This document shows positions 24,971 to 39,117 of a DNA stretch of 64,000 bases, in pieces; position 1 is the first letter of the stretch; each line of letters opens with the position of its first letter. Location of the stretch: the NCBI RefSeq assembly GCF_964340395.1, contig NC_135562.1, forward strand, positions 16,254,985 to 16,318,984, written 5' to 3'. The DNA comes from Glandiceps talaboti. Its lineage: Eukaryota > Hemichordata > Enteropneusta > Spengelidae. Position numbers and translations under genes: made by a program. Below the pieces are notes generated by a model. It was not told where the DNA came from. It saw nothing but the letters and a program-made list of their open reading frames with translations, and did no database searches.

Positions 24971-27827
24971 TTTTGCCTTGGACGTGCTCATGGCACACAG
25001 TCACTGTTTAAGGATATCTCATTCGTCAGAAATATAAATAAATGGCATATGGTTGTAAGAGAAGTTGTGATTGGTCAATGCATTCTATGGTGGCATAATC
25101 GAATACAAATGGTCATGTAACATAATGCATTGTATGTGTCCGTCAAGACAAAATAACTTACTTTGATGTCACGTGACTTGAGCTGCTTAGTTACAGTCGG
25201 CGACTTCAATCAAACATCTGCTATTCATCAATACAAGTCATGAATAAATACGTCGATTATACTTTTTTATTCATGAAAATGAGTACTTATGCATCAAACG
25301 ATAATAGTCGTTTTATTCATCTGTTTGGTGACTTATGATTATTTCAGCATTCGGTTAAAAAAAATAAAAAATGAATGTACAGAATTTATTTAGAAGACAA
25401 ATATGATCCTTTAATGCGATATTTGAGTTCAGGTTTTCATAGATTGATAATTGTGAAATGATTGATGGGATATAGGAGACTATGTTAGGGTTGACAGCCA
25501 CGAACGGTGTATTCCAACTACAGAAGTAGAAAAAAAAGTAAGAGTATGTTACGGCTGTGTAAAGAAATAGAGGAAACACTCGAAAACGAAAAGTCAATAC
25601 TTTCAAATGAGAAAGAATGTCAGTCATATCAAATTACATTTGGACTCAATTTACATATATAGTGCTATTGAATAAAGGCAGTGTCGACTGCGTCTTCAGA
25701 CCTTCACTAGCAGATGTTTTTAAATGGTTTGGTCAAATAAAGCAATAGTGGTATTTCCGATAACCTAAAAAGGATATATTATGATTTAAAACAAATGTAA
25801 TTAAAACATATCAATGCCACGTCCTACCTACTTAAGCTCGTAATAGGTATATTTATGTTTTCGGAACCACATCATCTCGCAGGTGACCTTCACTTTTATC
25901 ACGTTCAACCTGAATTCTTTTTAACTGTGGTAATTTTTAAACAATTTTTTGACGACAGTTTAATATAAAATAAATAGTTCGTATTATTTCATCCAAAAAT
26001 GTAAAATTTTAACGATTTTTTTTTTGGCGGGAAGTTTTTTTGTAACTGTTTGAAAAGGAAAGTTCAAGCTGTCGGGAATGTAATGGAAGTTATTTTTTGC
26101 AGTCACTGTAGATAATCAAATGACTTTATGGCGAGCTATTTACATGTCTAACGGCATTTCCTGTTTCAAGGAACGGTTTCCTAAGACAACTATTTGCACG
26201 TTAGGGTGAAACATTAACCTGGCACAGTCTGTTCTTTGTTGGTGTTCAGGCTGTGTCAGAAAAAGAAAACGCGCGTGGCCGAGATTGTAACAAACTGATT
26301 ACGTATTCAGCGATGACGTCACGTCCACATAATTTACATTCCCCATGCGATAAAATAGCAGTAATTTGATTTCGCTTGGAATTTGTCGGAGTACGATTTA
26401 AGACAACGTTCTTTTCGTTCTAATCATCATGGGTATTCACCTTTTTTCCACAAGGGTGCGTTTGATTTCCCTCGCAGTGAGCTGTCGTGATCAATACCCA
26501 ACTGTCAATTTTCGTTTACGTTGACATTCACACAATTACACCGGATATATCAATGGTATGCTGGCAAGCTAGGCGGCTGTCCTCAGAGCATAACGTGTGA
26601 TTATGTCTTTGATTCCGGGGCAAATTCACAAGTTAAAATCTTACAATGTCCTGCTTATTTGATTGTACAGGTTTGTAAAGCGATAGGTGACAATCGTGTA
26701 CACCCTGTAAAGTGACTTTATTAAGCTTCTTAGACGAATGAAAGTGGTACTTCCTTGTGTGCTAGCCTTGCCTCGTTCTTAATGGGTCTACATAATGCCG
26801 ACAGGTTTTTACTTTGCAAGATTTAAAAGCAGTAATGTACCGACATAATATCCGTCTTTACTAGGTTATGTAATTGATTTTTTTTTACAAATAGGAACTG
26901 AATCACTTCATACTGCATTGTGACCCATATGAAAATAATTTCAGTCGGGTACAACACTATGAAAAGATTGCTGAAAACAAATAAGCTATCATATTTCATA
27001 TAGGCATTTGGATTTTCTAGTTCTTTAGAGATAGATGTTAAAGTAGCAAGCGCCTCGCCGAAGACCAATTTAACAGAAAATCACTGTTCTCATAATCTCT
27101 TCTTTTGCGCGCATGAATTTTATGCCTGGTCTTTTAGAACTAAATGACTACAAAGTTTTATACATGTATTCCCCATTATGTTTAACACTGGAAAGAGTCA
27201 AACTTCCTAATCCCCACCCCACCCCCACCCCCAATGTCAACACATTATTCGGTCTTTGTGGCGATATTGGTTTCCAAAATGACAGAATGTTAATATAAGT
27301 TTACATGTACCTCTATTTCGGGCATTTGCACGGAAACCCATGCCAAATTATTTTAAAATCAATTTTCGAAGTTTATATCATGTTAGATTTACTATTGATA
27401 TTTCTTGAATGTAATAGCGGATAATTACAAGTTTCTTGAGATAAAAAGGTTAACACTATGCCATGATACTGTCAAGTGCAAATAGTTAAAACGCCTGTTA
27501 TAATCTGTTGATCCCACTCATACCAATGCAATATAGCCGCTATTTACACTTGCGTGGGTATGTTTGTGTGTTTGCCCATGAGCGCCGTTGTGTGTTTCTC
27601 GTCACAAGGTCTTTTTCGGGCTGATACACGACAGACTTCCGGGCGCCGGTATCTTTAATGTAACTGTCAATTGCCATGGTAACAAGTGATAAAATGGTAT
27701 CCGATACATTTAGCCCAGAGAGTTGTCGTAGTCTAGGCTCAATATCTCAAGCTATATCGTTTCAAACCAACACGAGATAGTAAACACTAGATCTAAAAAT
27801 AATGCTATGCCAGGGTATTAATTAAAT

Positions 27828-28051
<224 letters not shown>

Positions 28052-28393
28052 GTTCATTTGAAAGATATATATAGAATCAACCAGGCAAGAAAAGTTGAGA
28101 TGTAATCATGTATTCATTAGAATACTTTCCTCGTTTTTTATTACATTATGTCTATAAAGGGGAGATCATGTATTTGAATACAAATGTCTACGTTTATTAT
28201 CTATACTTGAGTTACTATAACTACATTCCATACTTTTGATCTGATTTACAGTTCTACAACTCAATCAATCTATCTCTTCTGATATTTGATCTCAATTTGA
28301 AGACATACTGGCGTCAGATATTATGCTAGGGGTAAGAAACGTAAAAGAAAAACACCACAAAGGGATGATTGGAATTAATATAGCTTAACTCAC

Positions 28394-28925
28394 CTTCGTC
28401 TGACTTATTCACAGATTGCTTAGACGAACTCCCCGAACTGTTTGCATTGATAACAAGATTAGTATTGCCAATAGCATTGTGTTTGGCCGTCACATCAACC
28501 ATGCTTCTGTCAAGTTTTCCTTTCTTTTCCGTTGTTCCTTTTGGGTCGGGCTTTTCACACATTACTTTGTTTAAGTGCGTCGTTTCAATGATTCCACGGG
28601 AATTCCGTCTTTCCGCTATCCCCGTAGTCAGATGCGTAGTTTCCATTAGACCCCGAGAATTGGTCCTATCTCCCATTCCTCGCATCGATCGCGATTTCTC
28701 CGACATTCCTCTGTTTGTGTTGCCTCTCGTTATGGAATCAATATTGGATCTATTCCTGCCTCCTTGGACAAAGTTCCGATCTCTGCTATCCCTCTCCCCC
28801 GTACTTCTTTCCCGGTGACCCCGTTCTCCATTATTTCCGGGATCCCTCGTGAGCATACCAGCGTCATCCGGGACGTTTCGCCTTGGTAATCGATCTCTCC
28901 TTGTTTCGTCAGATCTGTCCCCCAT
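28394..28925 (-). CDS. Putative first coding exon of a TRPC-like channel gene (basic N-terminal tail)
   Basis: Minus-strand exon with ATG at 28925 in a good initiation context (G at -3 and +4) and an in-frame TGA 18 nt upstream, which decides the start. It encodes 177 codons plus one base and ends at a near-consensus donor, AAG|GTGAGT (GT at 28393-28392), leaving phase 1. The peptide is rich in Arg, Ser, Asn, Gly and Glu with many charged pairs, has no hydrophobic segment, and is probably disordered. It contains an imperfect tandem repeat of about 18 residues, each copy carrying NSRG followed by ETTHL. I recognise no domain in it. It is assigned to the TRPC-like gene only because its donor phase matches the acceptor of the ankyrin exon 7.5 kb downstream on the same strand. 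An acceptor-like TTTCAG lies 5' of the ATG, so an upstream noncoding exon is possible. Known TRPC N termini are usually short, so this long tail would be unusual. It could instead belong to a different gene. Confidence 0.55.
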
Positions 28926-29050
28926 CGCTTTACATTGGTGTCAAATGTTCATTCCCCTTTTAATAAACTTTCACATACTCTGAAACATATATACAAAACA
29001 CAGTAGGAAGAGAGTATTACTTTTAGAACCAACAATGTGACGTCACAAAT
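28926..29050 (-). promoter_or_regulatory. Candidate promoter of the TRPC-like gene, with CRE
   Basis: A perfect palindromic CRE, TGACGTCA, lies at 29038-29045, 113 bp upstream of the exon 1 ATG, and a TATATAT stretch lies at about 28987-28993. CRE octamers bind CREB/ATF factors and often occur in proximal promoters. Here the distance to the ATG is suitable, but no transcription start can be seen. The octamer also occurs at seven other places in the window, so specificity is uncertain. Confidence 0.3.
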
Positions 29051-29404
29051 CCTTCGTTGTTGGCAAGTCTCGCTTTTTAATGTCGTTTATATTCACCAAC
29101 AGTAAATCAGAAGTATTAGTGTTGAGTCAAGTTTTTAGGACGTGGTGTCAAAGAAATGTTATAATTACCCACATCACCTTCTATATCCCCACATTTATAA
29201 TGATAATCCGAATTAAGCCCTATTATTATGAGATTAGTGCTTGTCACACTGTGTACCTGAATCTATCAATCCGGTAGAGAAATTGATCTGTGAAAATAAA
29301 GGTTTAGTGGCATAGCTGATTTTAAAGAGAGCATAGCAAGTCGATGAATGACACCAAGACACTCTTTATATTTCAGAACACACAGACATACATATCACCA
29401 GTCA

Positions 29405-29422
29405 CGGACAGACAGACAGACC

Positions 29423-29458
<36 letters not shown>

Positions 29459-29536
29459 CATATGCAATTAATGTAATAAGCTAACATGTATGTATGTATG
29501 TATGTAACTATGTATGTATGTATGTATATATGTATG

Positions 29537-29570
<34 letters not shown>

Positions 29571-29612
29571 TGTATGTATGTATGCAACTATGTATGTGTG
29601 CATGTGTGTGTA
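29405..29612. repeat. (GACA)n and (TATG)n microsatellites
   Basis: (GACA) with one CCGA interruption at 29405-29458, then a unique spacer, then (TATG) at 29486-29612 with AACTATG interruptions. Lies about 360 bp upstream of the candidate TRPC-like promoter. Confidence 0.95.
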
Positions 29613-30116
29613 CGCGAGTGTATATTTAAATAGATATGCGTGTGTATATTTACATATACATTCCTAAAATATTTCCTTTTCCTGCGACGATTAGGTACAT
29701 TTATTATACACACGAGGAATTTCAGAAATATTCAAAATTAATACTTATCATTTTGACGATTTAGGCAAGAAAGTTGCCGGTTCACTCCGCGATTGGAGTT
29801 TAACGTAGGTTCAAGTATTAATACGCAGGCTAATTACTCACAGAGCAATGCATTAGTTATACATATGAACGATTTATTATTTTGACAGGTACAGTATGGT
29901 AGATATCACTTGTGCAATATGTTTTTTTTTGTATGAACAATACGATTCATATATTTTTTAATGCTACAGATGCTAGAGATACTATGATAATAATTTGGTT
30001 TAATTGATTTTGGCCCATCTCCTCTCTTCTTCAACACTGAAAATATTTTAGTATTCCATCTGTTATTTTTTATTACTTGGATTGTGTTAAATTCACAGTT
30101 TCTAGCGCTTGATGTT

Positions 30117-30525
30117 ACAACAACCTTCTATCAATTGTAGCTCTACGCCTGTCTCAAACTGTGCTAAAACTACCTATTAATAGCCAGTTTCTCTATTGAG
30201 CACAAGTGTAATCTTTCACTCTCTAATGTTTAACTGTAAAGCGTTGATAAGGACAAGGTTGGCTGGTCCACTATACATATGACACACATATACCCTGACA
30301 GTAAAATTGAAGTGTCTGATGCAAGTGTGTCATGTAATCTGTGTAGTCCACCACCCAGCCTTGTCCTCGTCAACAATTTGTTTACGATTAAACACCAGGG
30401 AGAGAAAGTTTACACTAACTTGTGATCAATAAGAAAAACTCAGTTTAATAGTAGCAGAGTTATTAGGTAGGTTTAGCACAGTTTGAGACGGGCTTCGAGC
30501 TACATTTGATAGAATTTCGTTGTAT
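30117..30525. mobile_element. Foldback (palindromic) element, about 410 bp
   Basis: The left half (from 30117) and the reverse complement of the right half (to 30525) align along almost their entire length, sharing blocks such as GTCTCAAACTGTGCTAAA, TACCTA and GGACAAGG. The arms are about 190 bp with a very small centre near 30310, so single strands could form one long hairpin. ATGTT occurs directly on both sides (30112-30116 and 30526-30530), a possible 5-bp target duplication. No coding capacity. Superfamily unknown. Confidence 0.75.
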
Positions 30526-31679
30526 ATGTTCATAAATTGTCCCTCTCCTCGTACCAATATCTTGCTTGCTGTTGCCAGCTAAATATTTTGTTAAGTCTGT
30601 TGCCAAGTGTTGAAGTGAGTGAGGTCAAAATGTGCTGATGTGTACCACACTCTGCATTGTTCACTTTTACGGTTTTGTGGTCTAAAAATATCTTTAGGGC
30701 AGTACCTGGTCACTGTGTGACGATTGAAATGATTGTCAGTTTGTATATGTATACAATGGCTAAACCGGATAGCTATTTGTTGGCGCCAATTTGTTGTTAT
30801 AGGATAGCACATGGATTTATACAGACAAGGAGAGAATTCTTCAAAGATTACACAATTTCCGCATTTTTGTGGTTTTGCAGTCTGTAGAGAATATATCTTA
30901 AAGTTCAAATGCCAGTCGTTTTTCTTTGACTAGGTTTAATGAGAAGGAATCTGTCGCAGCTATAATATCATCATTGATACATTCGTAATTGAAGGAAGTT
31001 CCTGAGATTAGACGATCCAAACTGAAAAAAAACGTAGCGTTTCTAAACAGACGAAAATTTTAATATTTTATCACGACAAGACAACATTTGCCAACGATGT
31101 ATGTTAACATTACTATAGTTTCACATGCAATGCGAGACGGCGCCTCTGTGTTTAACAGTCTCACTATATAATTGTACGTATGAATGTTTCGGTCGCTGAT
31201 AGCATGTAACACAAGTTGTTCAAATTATCAGAATACAAGTCAGGGTGAAAGACCTCTAGGTCAAAACATGTTAAATGGATATAAAGAAGTGGCCATTCTC
31301 TCGTTAGGTTATCACTCACTCCATAGACTCAGGAAGGAAATTAGCCTGGAGAGGAAACCGGCCTACACATTTCAATGTAATCCATCGATACTAGATTTGA
31401 CGTTCTGTTTCCACTCTTGAATATTTCCAAGCCTTTGGTATTAGCCTTTCTATGGTGACTCAGTTTCCACTGGATTCGACCCCGTGTCATTTTATTACAC
31501 AGAGGGTAATTGATGTATGGTCTCTCTTTTCGCATATGTTGTTTTTATCAGTGTATTGTTATCCATTACATATGTTCCATTAATTCGTAGGTCATCGACC
31601 CGAGATGTTATCCTGGAGCTCAAGCCTATACGATCACACGAAAGTAAAGAATAGTACAAGCACAAATTATAAACACGAA

Positions 31680-31785
31680 ATATGCTAATTAGGCACCAGA
31701 CGCATACGTTGAGACAAACATAAATATCCTAATTAAGCACCAGACGCATACTTTGAGACAAACACAAATATGCTAATTAAGCACC
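31680..31785 (+). repeat. 44-bp tandem repeat, about 2.4 copies
   Basis: GCTAATTAGGCACCAGACGC followed by ATAC.TTGAGACAAACA.AAATAT, repeated with 44-bp spacing (anchors at 31684, 31728, 31772), nearly identical copies. Confidence 0.8.
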
Positions 31786-34700
31786 GACTGATTTGGGCTC
31801 CACTGATTATCGTCTGCCAAAAAAAGCTACACTGTCTTCGAGTTTTCAACGTTGGGTTTGTAAAAGATTAATGCAATATTTATGACGGTACAAGTTACAT
31901 TTAAACCAATTATCGGGTTACTAATCACAATGATGATCATCAATTCAAACTACCATATGGAAAATGATTTCGGATACAAAAGTTGAAACGAGTTCATAGA
32001 ATATTTACAGTTGTTGTACTTGCACGTAATATATATATTATGTGTACGTGTATAACATGTGACACCAATTTATAGGTTGACAAAAACAGAATGTACGGGA
32101 TGTATACCCCCTGGTTGTTCTTGATCACGACAGTACGTATCTAAATCAAATGGTTCTGTGATGCGCTAAACGCAAGTCAAAACGTCTAGTAATGCTTAAA
32201 ATTTCATCTTTTTTTCATGAATTAGGCATCTATGATAACATCATCACCAACTTTTTTCTTGATTTACCAGTGTAACTTTTTGTAAATGAAGAAAGAAAAT
32301 TACTACATTTCAAAACAACAACAAAAAGTCACTGATTCGCACAAGGAAGGAATATCTGTCCAACATGTTACTCTCAATAAATATCTTCACTCACATTGCT
32401 ACATTTCTTTTTCGTATAAAATCCAACTGTCTTACCACGATATTTCGAAGTGTGTGATTTGCTTCAAACAGCCGATGTTAAGGTAACTTTGGGGGAAAAC
32501 GTTTTTCGAGATAATGATATCTAGGGGTAATGAAAATCTTATTGTTGAGTAAGACTTGGCAATGTAGCTATGTTCATAATATTTTTTCGAACAAGTCGAC
32601 GCGGGTTTTTTTCGGGTTGAGCGGATTCGACTAGCTATTCTGATATTATGAGGGTTTGAATTTAGCAGCGGTCTTGACTTTAATGAACACTGGGTTTTAT
32701 TCTAAACTAATAAATTCGATTTGCAGTGGTCCATCAGAATCACTCATTGTTTTCAAAGTAAGAGAGAAAATATCAAGAATTCTAACTGGGCCAGAGTTTA
32801 AGTTACAGAAAAAACTAGGTACGGGACATTTTAGTTCAGAAATATTAGAGACACCTTTTTGGAGAAATGTACACATGTAGACAAAATTGATAGAAACCCA
32901 CAGATAAAATAAATACAACTTTGATTAACATGTGAACTACCGACATCTTACTAGGGACAAGCCAAAAATAAAATGGTTGTCCACATCGACCGTACCATTT
33001 ACTAAAAATGATTTTCCAAACCCTAATTTATAATAATGTATGGTATACTATATATAGCTAGGTTATATATCAACTCACAGAAGTCGACTATACTAATATA
33101 CAATCATGTAAAATTGTCACTGGTGAGTAATTGACTTTATAAAAAAACAAACACAAGAGGATGTGAAGGAGGGACTGATTGATGCAGTGACAAATTGCAT
33201 CGATATAAATGTCGTATCGTGTTTCTTAAACACCAATTTTGCATTCTCTATCGCTCCTATAGATTATCACACAATGACATTTTGCCGTGTATCAACGTAT
33301 CCACCAATATCTTAACGATGTTGCACCTGTCGCTGTGAAACACTGTATCGATATTTGATACATTGTTTGTATTTGGTACGACGATTTTTCAAATATCATT
33401 TCTGTAACATTAACACGTTATCAGCATATCAGAACACGTGAGAGTGTGGTATATGTTACATATATGTATTTGCTGTAGTTGTTTGCACAAGGGGTGTGTA
33501 TTCGATCCAACAAGATAATTCATACAGTGTAACGAGTCTACTCATTCGGTGCATGTTACCTACAACTCCGAGAGGACTCAAAACAAACATTTGTATGCGC
33601 TATGAACAGTAATAAATGTCTCGTGCTATTATTTATATTTTGAGATGGATACTATATATGATATGATGGGATATGTATCATCTTTCCGTTTGATATGAGT
33701 GTGTATTTACACACAGTCTTACATTTATCAAAACAATATGTCTCCAGGTTAACTGGATGGTTCAGATCAGCCTGTGTTTGTTATCTTGCCAATGTGCACA
33801 CTCTGTGTATACCTGTCTGTCTATATCTGTATATATCGTGATGTGTGGATGTGTATCACCAGTTTGGGTACGTCTATTATTTGGACTGGTGGTGAGATTT
33901 GAATCTCGATGACTTAATCAAATTCTGAAATATTGCAATTTCATTATTTTTTTTATCATACAGGAATATAGTCGTGACCAAGGTATGACAATGCAACATA
34001 CATATACATACCAACATTATTACAAGCTAACTTTACTGCGAGACAAAATCGATTTTGCCTGGGGCTCGTCAAACAATACTTAGAGATCTTTTCAAAGATT
34101 ACATTTGAACAAAATAAGGTGCAATGCTCAAAGGATATTAAGGGTGTCTATTTTAATACATGATATCAAAGTGAACTATCCACTTGAACTTCCTGCAATG
34201 TTGTCCATTTAGTATTTGACATCAACACGTTCAGTTGGCCGTGATTTCAGAATTAATCAACTTGATTTTTTATTGGACGGAGATTCATCAAAGGACTTAA
34301 TATTTTAACGATTATTAACAGTCTGCTTTATGAATTATTAATGTGTAATATAATTTTTTTTTTTGTTATGGGTGTTTTAATTTAATTTTTAATTAATGTT
34401 TAGAGTAACGTTGGCATATTGTGTTGATACCATTGTACATACTTACCACGATTGCAATTCAAACATGTAATCGATATTTTGGTTATATTCCCGGATATTT
34501 TTTCTTCGTTCAGTCAAGGAAAATACGAGCAATGAATGGTCTTGTCATGACGAGTTGAACACGAGTAGTGGTAAAGTTTTATGGCATCAGTATTTTTTTA
34601 TGTAGAAGTAAAACAAATATTGCCGGGTAATTTAATTACATTTGTACAGGCAAAACAAGGTAATGAGGTCGATCCTAAAACAATTGGTTCATATTTCAAG

Positions 34701-35404
34701 CACCCCAAAACCATACAAACGCGCACTGCTATGTGGCATATAAAGACAGTGGTATTTTCTGTTCGAGCGCATACAACTTGGCTTATGCATGGTATAATTT
34801 ACAGTGTTGATTTCAAACTCTCCGGTATAGAAAAAAAAGGAGAAATTATTTAATGTAATTGTGACTGGAATATCAAATGTGAGTTGTATGCTATGTCAAG
34901 TACTATTAAGGGTAACCACAAAGTGCAAGTGTATGTAGTGCTAGTATTTCAAATCCATGGCAACCGATCAAAATGACTCATTTCGTACAGGAAGTGCCGC
35001 TCATTACATTTGATATCGATTTTCTCACTAAATTCAAAATAGAAAATTGCAGTGACAATATTACTATCACACTATCAGATGTCTTAGAATGTCCTCTTAG
35101 TGACATGGTAGACTCGGGATTTGTGATCGATGCGATGAATTGAAACAATAATGTATGCTAATTTAGTATAAATATAGCAATAGATCGGAGCAAATGGGGG
35201 GAGGGGTGACTGCAAATTTCAGCAACTTTCTTGACTCAGTTTCAAAACTTGTTTTTGTTTGCTTTAAAACACACTAGGATATGGATAGGGATGTAGACAT
35301 ACCCTCCATCCATTTATGTAAAGAAAGAATGTATGCTTTAATATAATACCTATTCTCACTGTAGTGATACTCTTTCAACATGGAGTTCCTGCATCAAATA
35401 AGCA

Positions 35405-35540
35405 CATATATATACAGACAGAGAGACAGGCGGCGGACGGGCGGACAGGCGGCGGACGGGCGGCGGGCAGACAGCATTCATCCATACTCACACACGCACG
35501 CACGCACGTACGCACACACACACACACAAACATACATACA

Positions 35541-35574
<34 letters not shown>

Positions 35575-35585
35575 CATACATACAC

Positions 35586-35615
<30 letters not shown>
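35405..35615. repeat. Compound microsatellite (GGCGGAC, ACGC, AC, ATAC)
   Basis: A GC-rich start with GGCGGACGGGCGGACAGGC, then CGCACGCACGTACGCAC, (AC) and (ATAC) with a TATA interruption. Confidence 0.95.
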
Positions 35616-35616
<1 letters not shown>

Positions 35617-36615
35617 GACAACAACAAATTTCTTAAAACCACCACACATGCATGCATACATCATCACTCTCTTGAAATTACTTATTTGTTGAATACATGA
35701 ATTCATTGCTGGTACTTGCAATACCCTGTCTGTGTGTAGTACGGTAATCCGACCTAATTTTGGCATCCTTCTATTCTCCTAAAATCTGTCCATTTCACCA
35801 GTATATAAGAACATGAGATTTATTTTCTCATATCACTTCCAACGTATTATTGAATCCATATTGGAACATAAATTTCAATCACACATTACTCAATAAAAGT
35901 TTAATATGTGTCAAACGTAACCATGGCAGCTGAATATCTCAAGGAGTTCAGCGTGTGTTGATGCCGGTGTTCGATACGGGCTACAATATAGAATTTATCT
36001 ATTTTCCTTCCGATCGATAGTTAAGTTATGAATTCGTATTCATGGAAAAAGGATTATTTTCCCACTTTACCCAGCGGCGTGATCTTAAAAACCACAAAAG
36101 ATGTAACTTGAACTATAATCCCCAGTATTTTTTTCTATTAATTCTTTCACCCATGGAAAATACGAGTGACCTAAAGGGCTTTTGTCACTACGAATCGCTA
36201 GACGAGTACAAGTAGTGACAGCACCCTAAGCTAGGTCACAAGTATTTACAGACTGAATGAAGAAATATATTTATACGAGCGACAGTGGTATCCAAGAAAC
36301 GTCGGGAGAGTAATGGTAATTTTGAACGTTTTGACTCCTATTTCGAACACAGCAGAACCAGTGACGTAAACAAGCGTTGTGTTGACGTAGACGCGCATTG
36401 TCGTGACGTAGAACGACCAGGGTATAAGTTTCATACTTTTGCCTTCTAGTGGTATAATTCCCAATGTTTGTTCTTATTGTTGGCTAAGACTTGTGTCGTG
36501 TTGTTAGACATGCTGACACAATGATATAGTCACCTCGTAACAACACTCTATCAACAATTGTTTGAATTTGTTAAAAACGGGTACATTGAACGTATCGTTC
36601 TGTGGACTATTTACA

Positions 36616-36905
36616 CACTAGCCCCATCTATACGTAGGTCGTCCTATCTGAGGCAGTCCCAAGTCCTACCTGAGGTAGGATAGATTTGTGTCTACACGTA
36701 GGAAGGTTACGGCGTAGATGTCGCGCGTTCCGTCCTGACTGTACATAGGACGAAGTCAGAAGGGTTTCAGGAAACCTCTCCAAGGTGTCCTAAGTCAGGA
36801 CAGTTTCAGAACGGTTTCAGGACGCGTTTGCGTCTACACGGGCTTCAAACTATCCTGAATCCTACCTCAGGTAGGATATTTAGTGCCGTGTAGACGGGGC
36901 TAGTG
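36616..36905. mobile_element. CACTA-like MITE, 290 bp
   Basis: Terminal inverted repeats read CACTAGCCCCATCTATACG at the left and CACTAGCCCCGTCTACACG (reverse complement) at the right, two mismatches in 19. The flanking trinucleotide ACA is duplicated (36613-36615 and 36906-36908). CACTA/EnSpm transposons are defined by CACTA termini and 3-bp target duplications, so both marks agree. The interior has subterminal palindromes of the type CCTACCTGAGGTAGG, repeated near both ends and likely transposase-binding candidates, and no coding capacity. It is more GC-rich than its surroundings. Confidence 0.8.
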
Positions 36906-37235
36906 ACAGCAATCCTATGTACATATTAATATCCACGGCTGTAGAGAGGTTTCATCAGTGAGGTATAATCGTGTCATGTAAAGGTTTGTTGGTATTGTCA
37001 ACTATGCATGCCCAATCACAAAAAAAGGTACAGCTGTTCGTGCTTTAATGAAATCAAGCAACAACAATATATTATCAAAGATTGCAAAATTAAATATTTA
37101 GGTATAAAATTGAAATAATTAAAGCAAAGAGTTTGTGAGAAATGATAACGATACAATGAAAATCACAGGGCATGAAACAAACGTCGTTTTGGTCGACACA
37201 ATATTAGTAAACATGGCTACCTTATATTGTCTGGT

Positions 37236-37385
37236 TTAACACTAGGTCTGTTGATAAGATTTTTGTTGAGCCAGACGATACAATGTAGCAGTGTTAGCAC
37301 GATTGTTGTCAAGTTAGACAATAAAATGTAACAGTTTTAGTCATGTTTTGTTGAGTCAGACGGCGTATTGTTTAAGGTCTGGTGA
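37236..37385 (-). repeat. 42-bp minisatellite, locus 2 (about three units)
   Basis: GAGCCAGACGATACAATGTA, then a copy with TTAGACAATAAAATGTAACA and one with GAGTCAGACGG, spaced 43 and 42 bp. Same unit and same orientation as locus 3. Confidence 0.7.
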
Positions 37386-38599
37386 TTTTATTTGTAAGTT
37401 TCATTTTATACGAAACCAAATGCTCGAGACATAAACATTTGACTACACGTCGATTTAATTTTAGCAAGTATGGCAGCCGCTATAGGTCTGCAGCTAATTT
37501 GGCCAAAAATACAGCTAAAAGGAAAATGAGATTTTGGAATCAATTCGATACAGCCGTACATACACTAAAGAATATATAAAACTCGCGTGATTATGTTATT
37601 ATCTTAGAACTGGTTGTTTTCCTCATTCACATAAGCTAATTTTGACAGATAAAGTAAACTATAGACTAGCAAATCCCCGACTTGAAAATTGTGAACAACG
37701 CATTTGGTATATTTTGGCGCGAGAATGTAACTCCGTATCCTACACACGTATTAGTGGGGCTATATAGCTGTAATTATGCTGACTGGAGCGTTGTTAGAAC
37801 TTCAGTTTGAAAATGTGCATTCATTGAGTAAACAGTAATTTGTATGATGACATGTCCAACACGTATCAGCTACATGTATGTTTTCGCTACACTATGCTAA
37901 GAATCTAAGAAGTGTGTTGACATTGAACACATTCAGCTTTAGTTACAGTAAACAGTAATATTGTTTTGATTTATGATACGCCATTATGAGTACATGATTC
38001 ACTTTTTCATTGTGTCACTTTTCATTAAGGTTGTATTCATAAAATCAAACAACGGATTGGATTTGACTATTAAACGCTGTTCAAGTAACATTGTACATCG
38101 CTCAAATGATTCTGATATTAACTTTCACAATAACCTAATCAGAATATCCTCTTTATTGTACGGTGTGGGAAATTCATCACGCGTTTCAAAAGGCGCTGAG
38201 GCCTATCACAATTGCTTTAGTTGTGTAATAACGGTCAGAGCTTAGCACGTTCCGTTGATATTGACGGCTTCCGTGTTACTGTGACATTACGTTAGTATAC
38301 TAGACAAATAACGGGAATTTCTTTGGTTCACACTTTTCACAGCTTTGCGTTGACTCATCAATAAAAAACGTCATACAGAGATAGTTATGCAAAGAGTAAG
38401 GTTCAAGCGGTGAAATAATGTTACGTGTTTCGAAAAATCCCCACTTTTCATCTCATTCAAAAAGATTAAGACACTTAAAAATCAAAAGTGTTTTATACGA
38501 TGGACTAACAAACGAACAGACGGACAGACAGCCGGAGTCACAGCCATGCTGAGACATATATATGGTAGGACAGGCACATACAAATTATGCAGACATATA

Positions 38600-38724
38600 T
38601 AAACACATACATACATACATACATACATACATACATACATACATACATACATACATACATGCATGCATGCATGCATGCATGCAGGCAGGCAGGCAGGCAG
38701 ACAGACAGACAGACAGACAGACAT

Positions 38725-38763
<39 letters not shown>

Positions 38764-39061
38764 TAGACAGACAGACAGACAGACAGACATACATACATAC
38801 ATACATACATACATACATACATACATACATACACACAGACATATACACAGACATACGTACGTACATACCTGCATGCATGCATGCATGCATACATACATAC
38901 ATACATACATACGTACGTACGTACGTATGTACGTACATACATACATACATACATACATACATACATACATACATACATACACATACACAGACATACGTAC
39001 GTACATACCTGCATGCATGCATGCATACATACATACATACATACATACATACATACATACA

Positions 39062-39095
<34 letters not shown>

Positions 39096-39117
39096 CATAC
39101 ATATACACACACACAAA
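38600..39117. repeat. Compound microsatellite with 140-bp duplication
   Basis: (ATAC), six (ATGC), (AGGC), (AGAC), (ATAC), then a block ACACAGACATACGTACGTAC with CTGCATGC following, present at 38845 and again at 38985 (140-bp spacing), and a palindromic GTAC run at 38911-38938. Six artefactual ORFs overlap it. Confidence 0.95.

Larger units (their letters stand above)
29613..38599. other. Noncoding apart from listed foldback, MITE and repeats
   Basis: Between 30526 and 35404 I see no gene; frames at 31184-31420, 32656-32880 and 34581-34853 lack domains. A pair of related fragments shares GGAAAATACGAG (34518 and 36158), followed by GTAGTGAC-like palindromic bits, perhaps remnants of another short element. 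37386-38599 contains only chance frames. Confidence 0.5.

Noticed and set aside
25355-25627. Extra exon in intron 1 after the CTTCTGTAG acceptor-like site (minus)
   Set aside because: In the phase required by the TRPC-like gene the frame stops after about a dozen codons, with no good donor before it.
28447-28818. 123-codon plus-strand frame
   Set aside because: Antisense shadow of the minus-strand exon 1.
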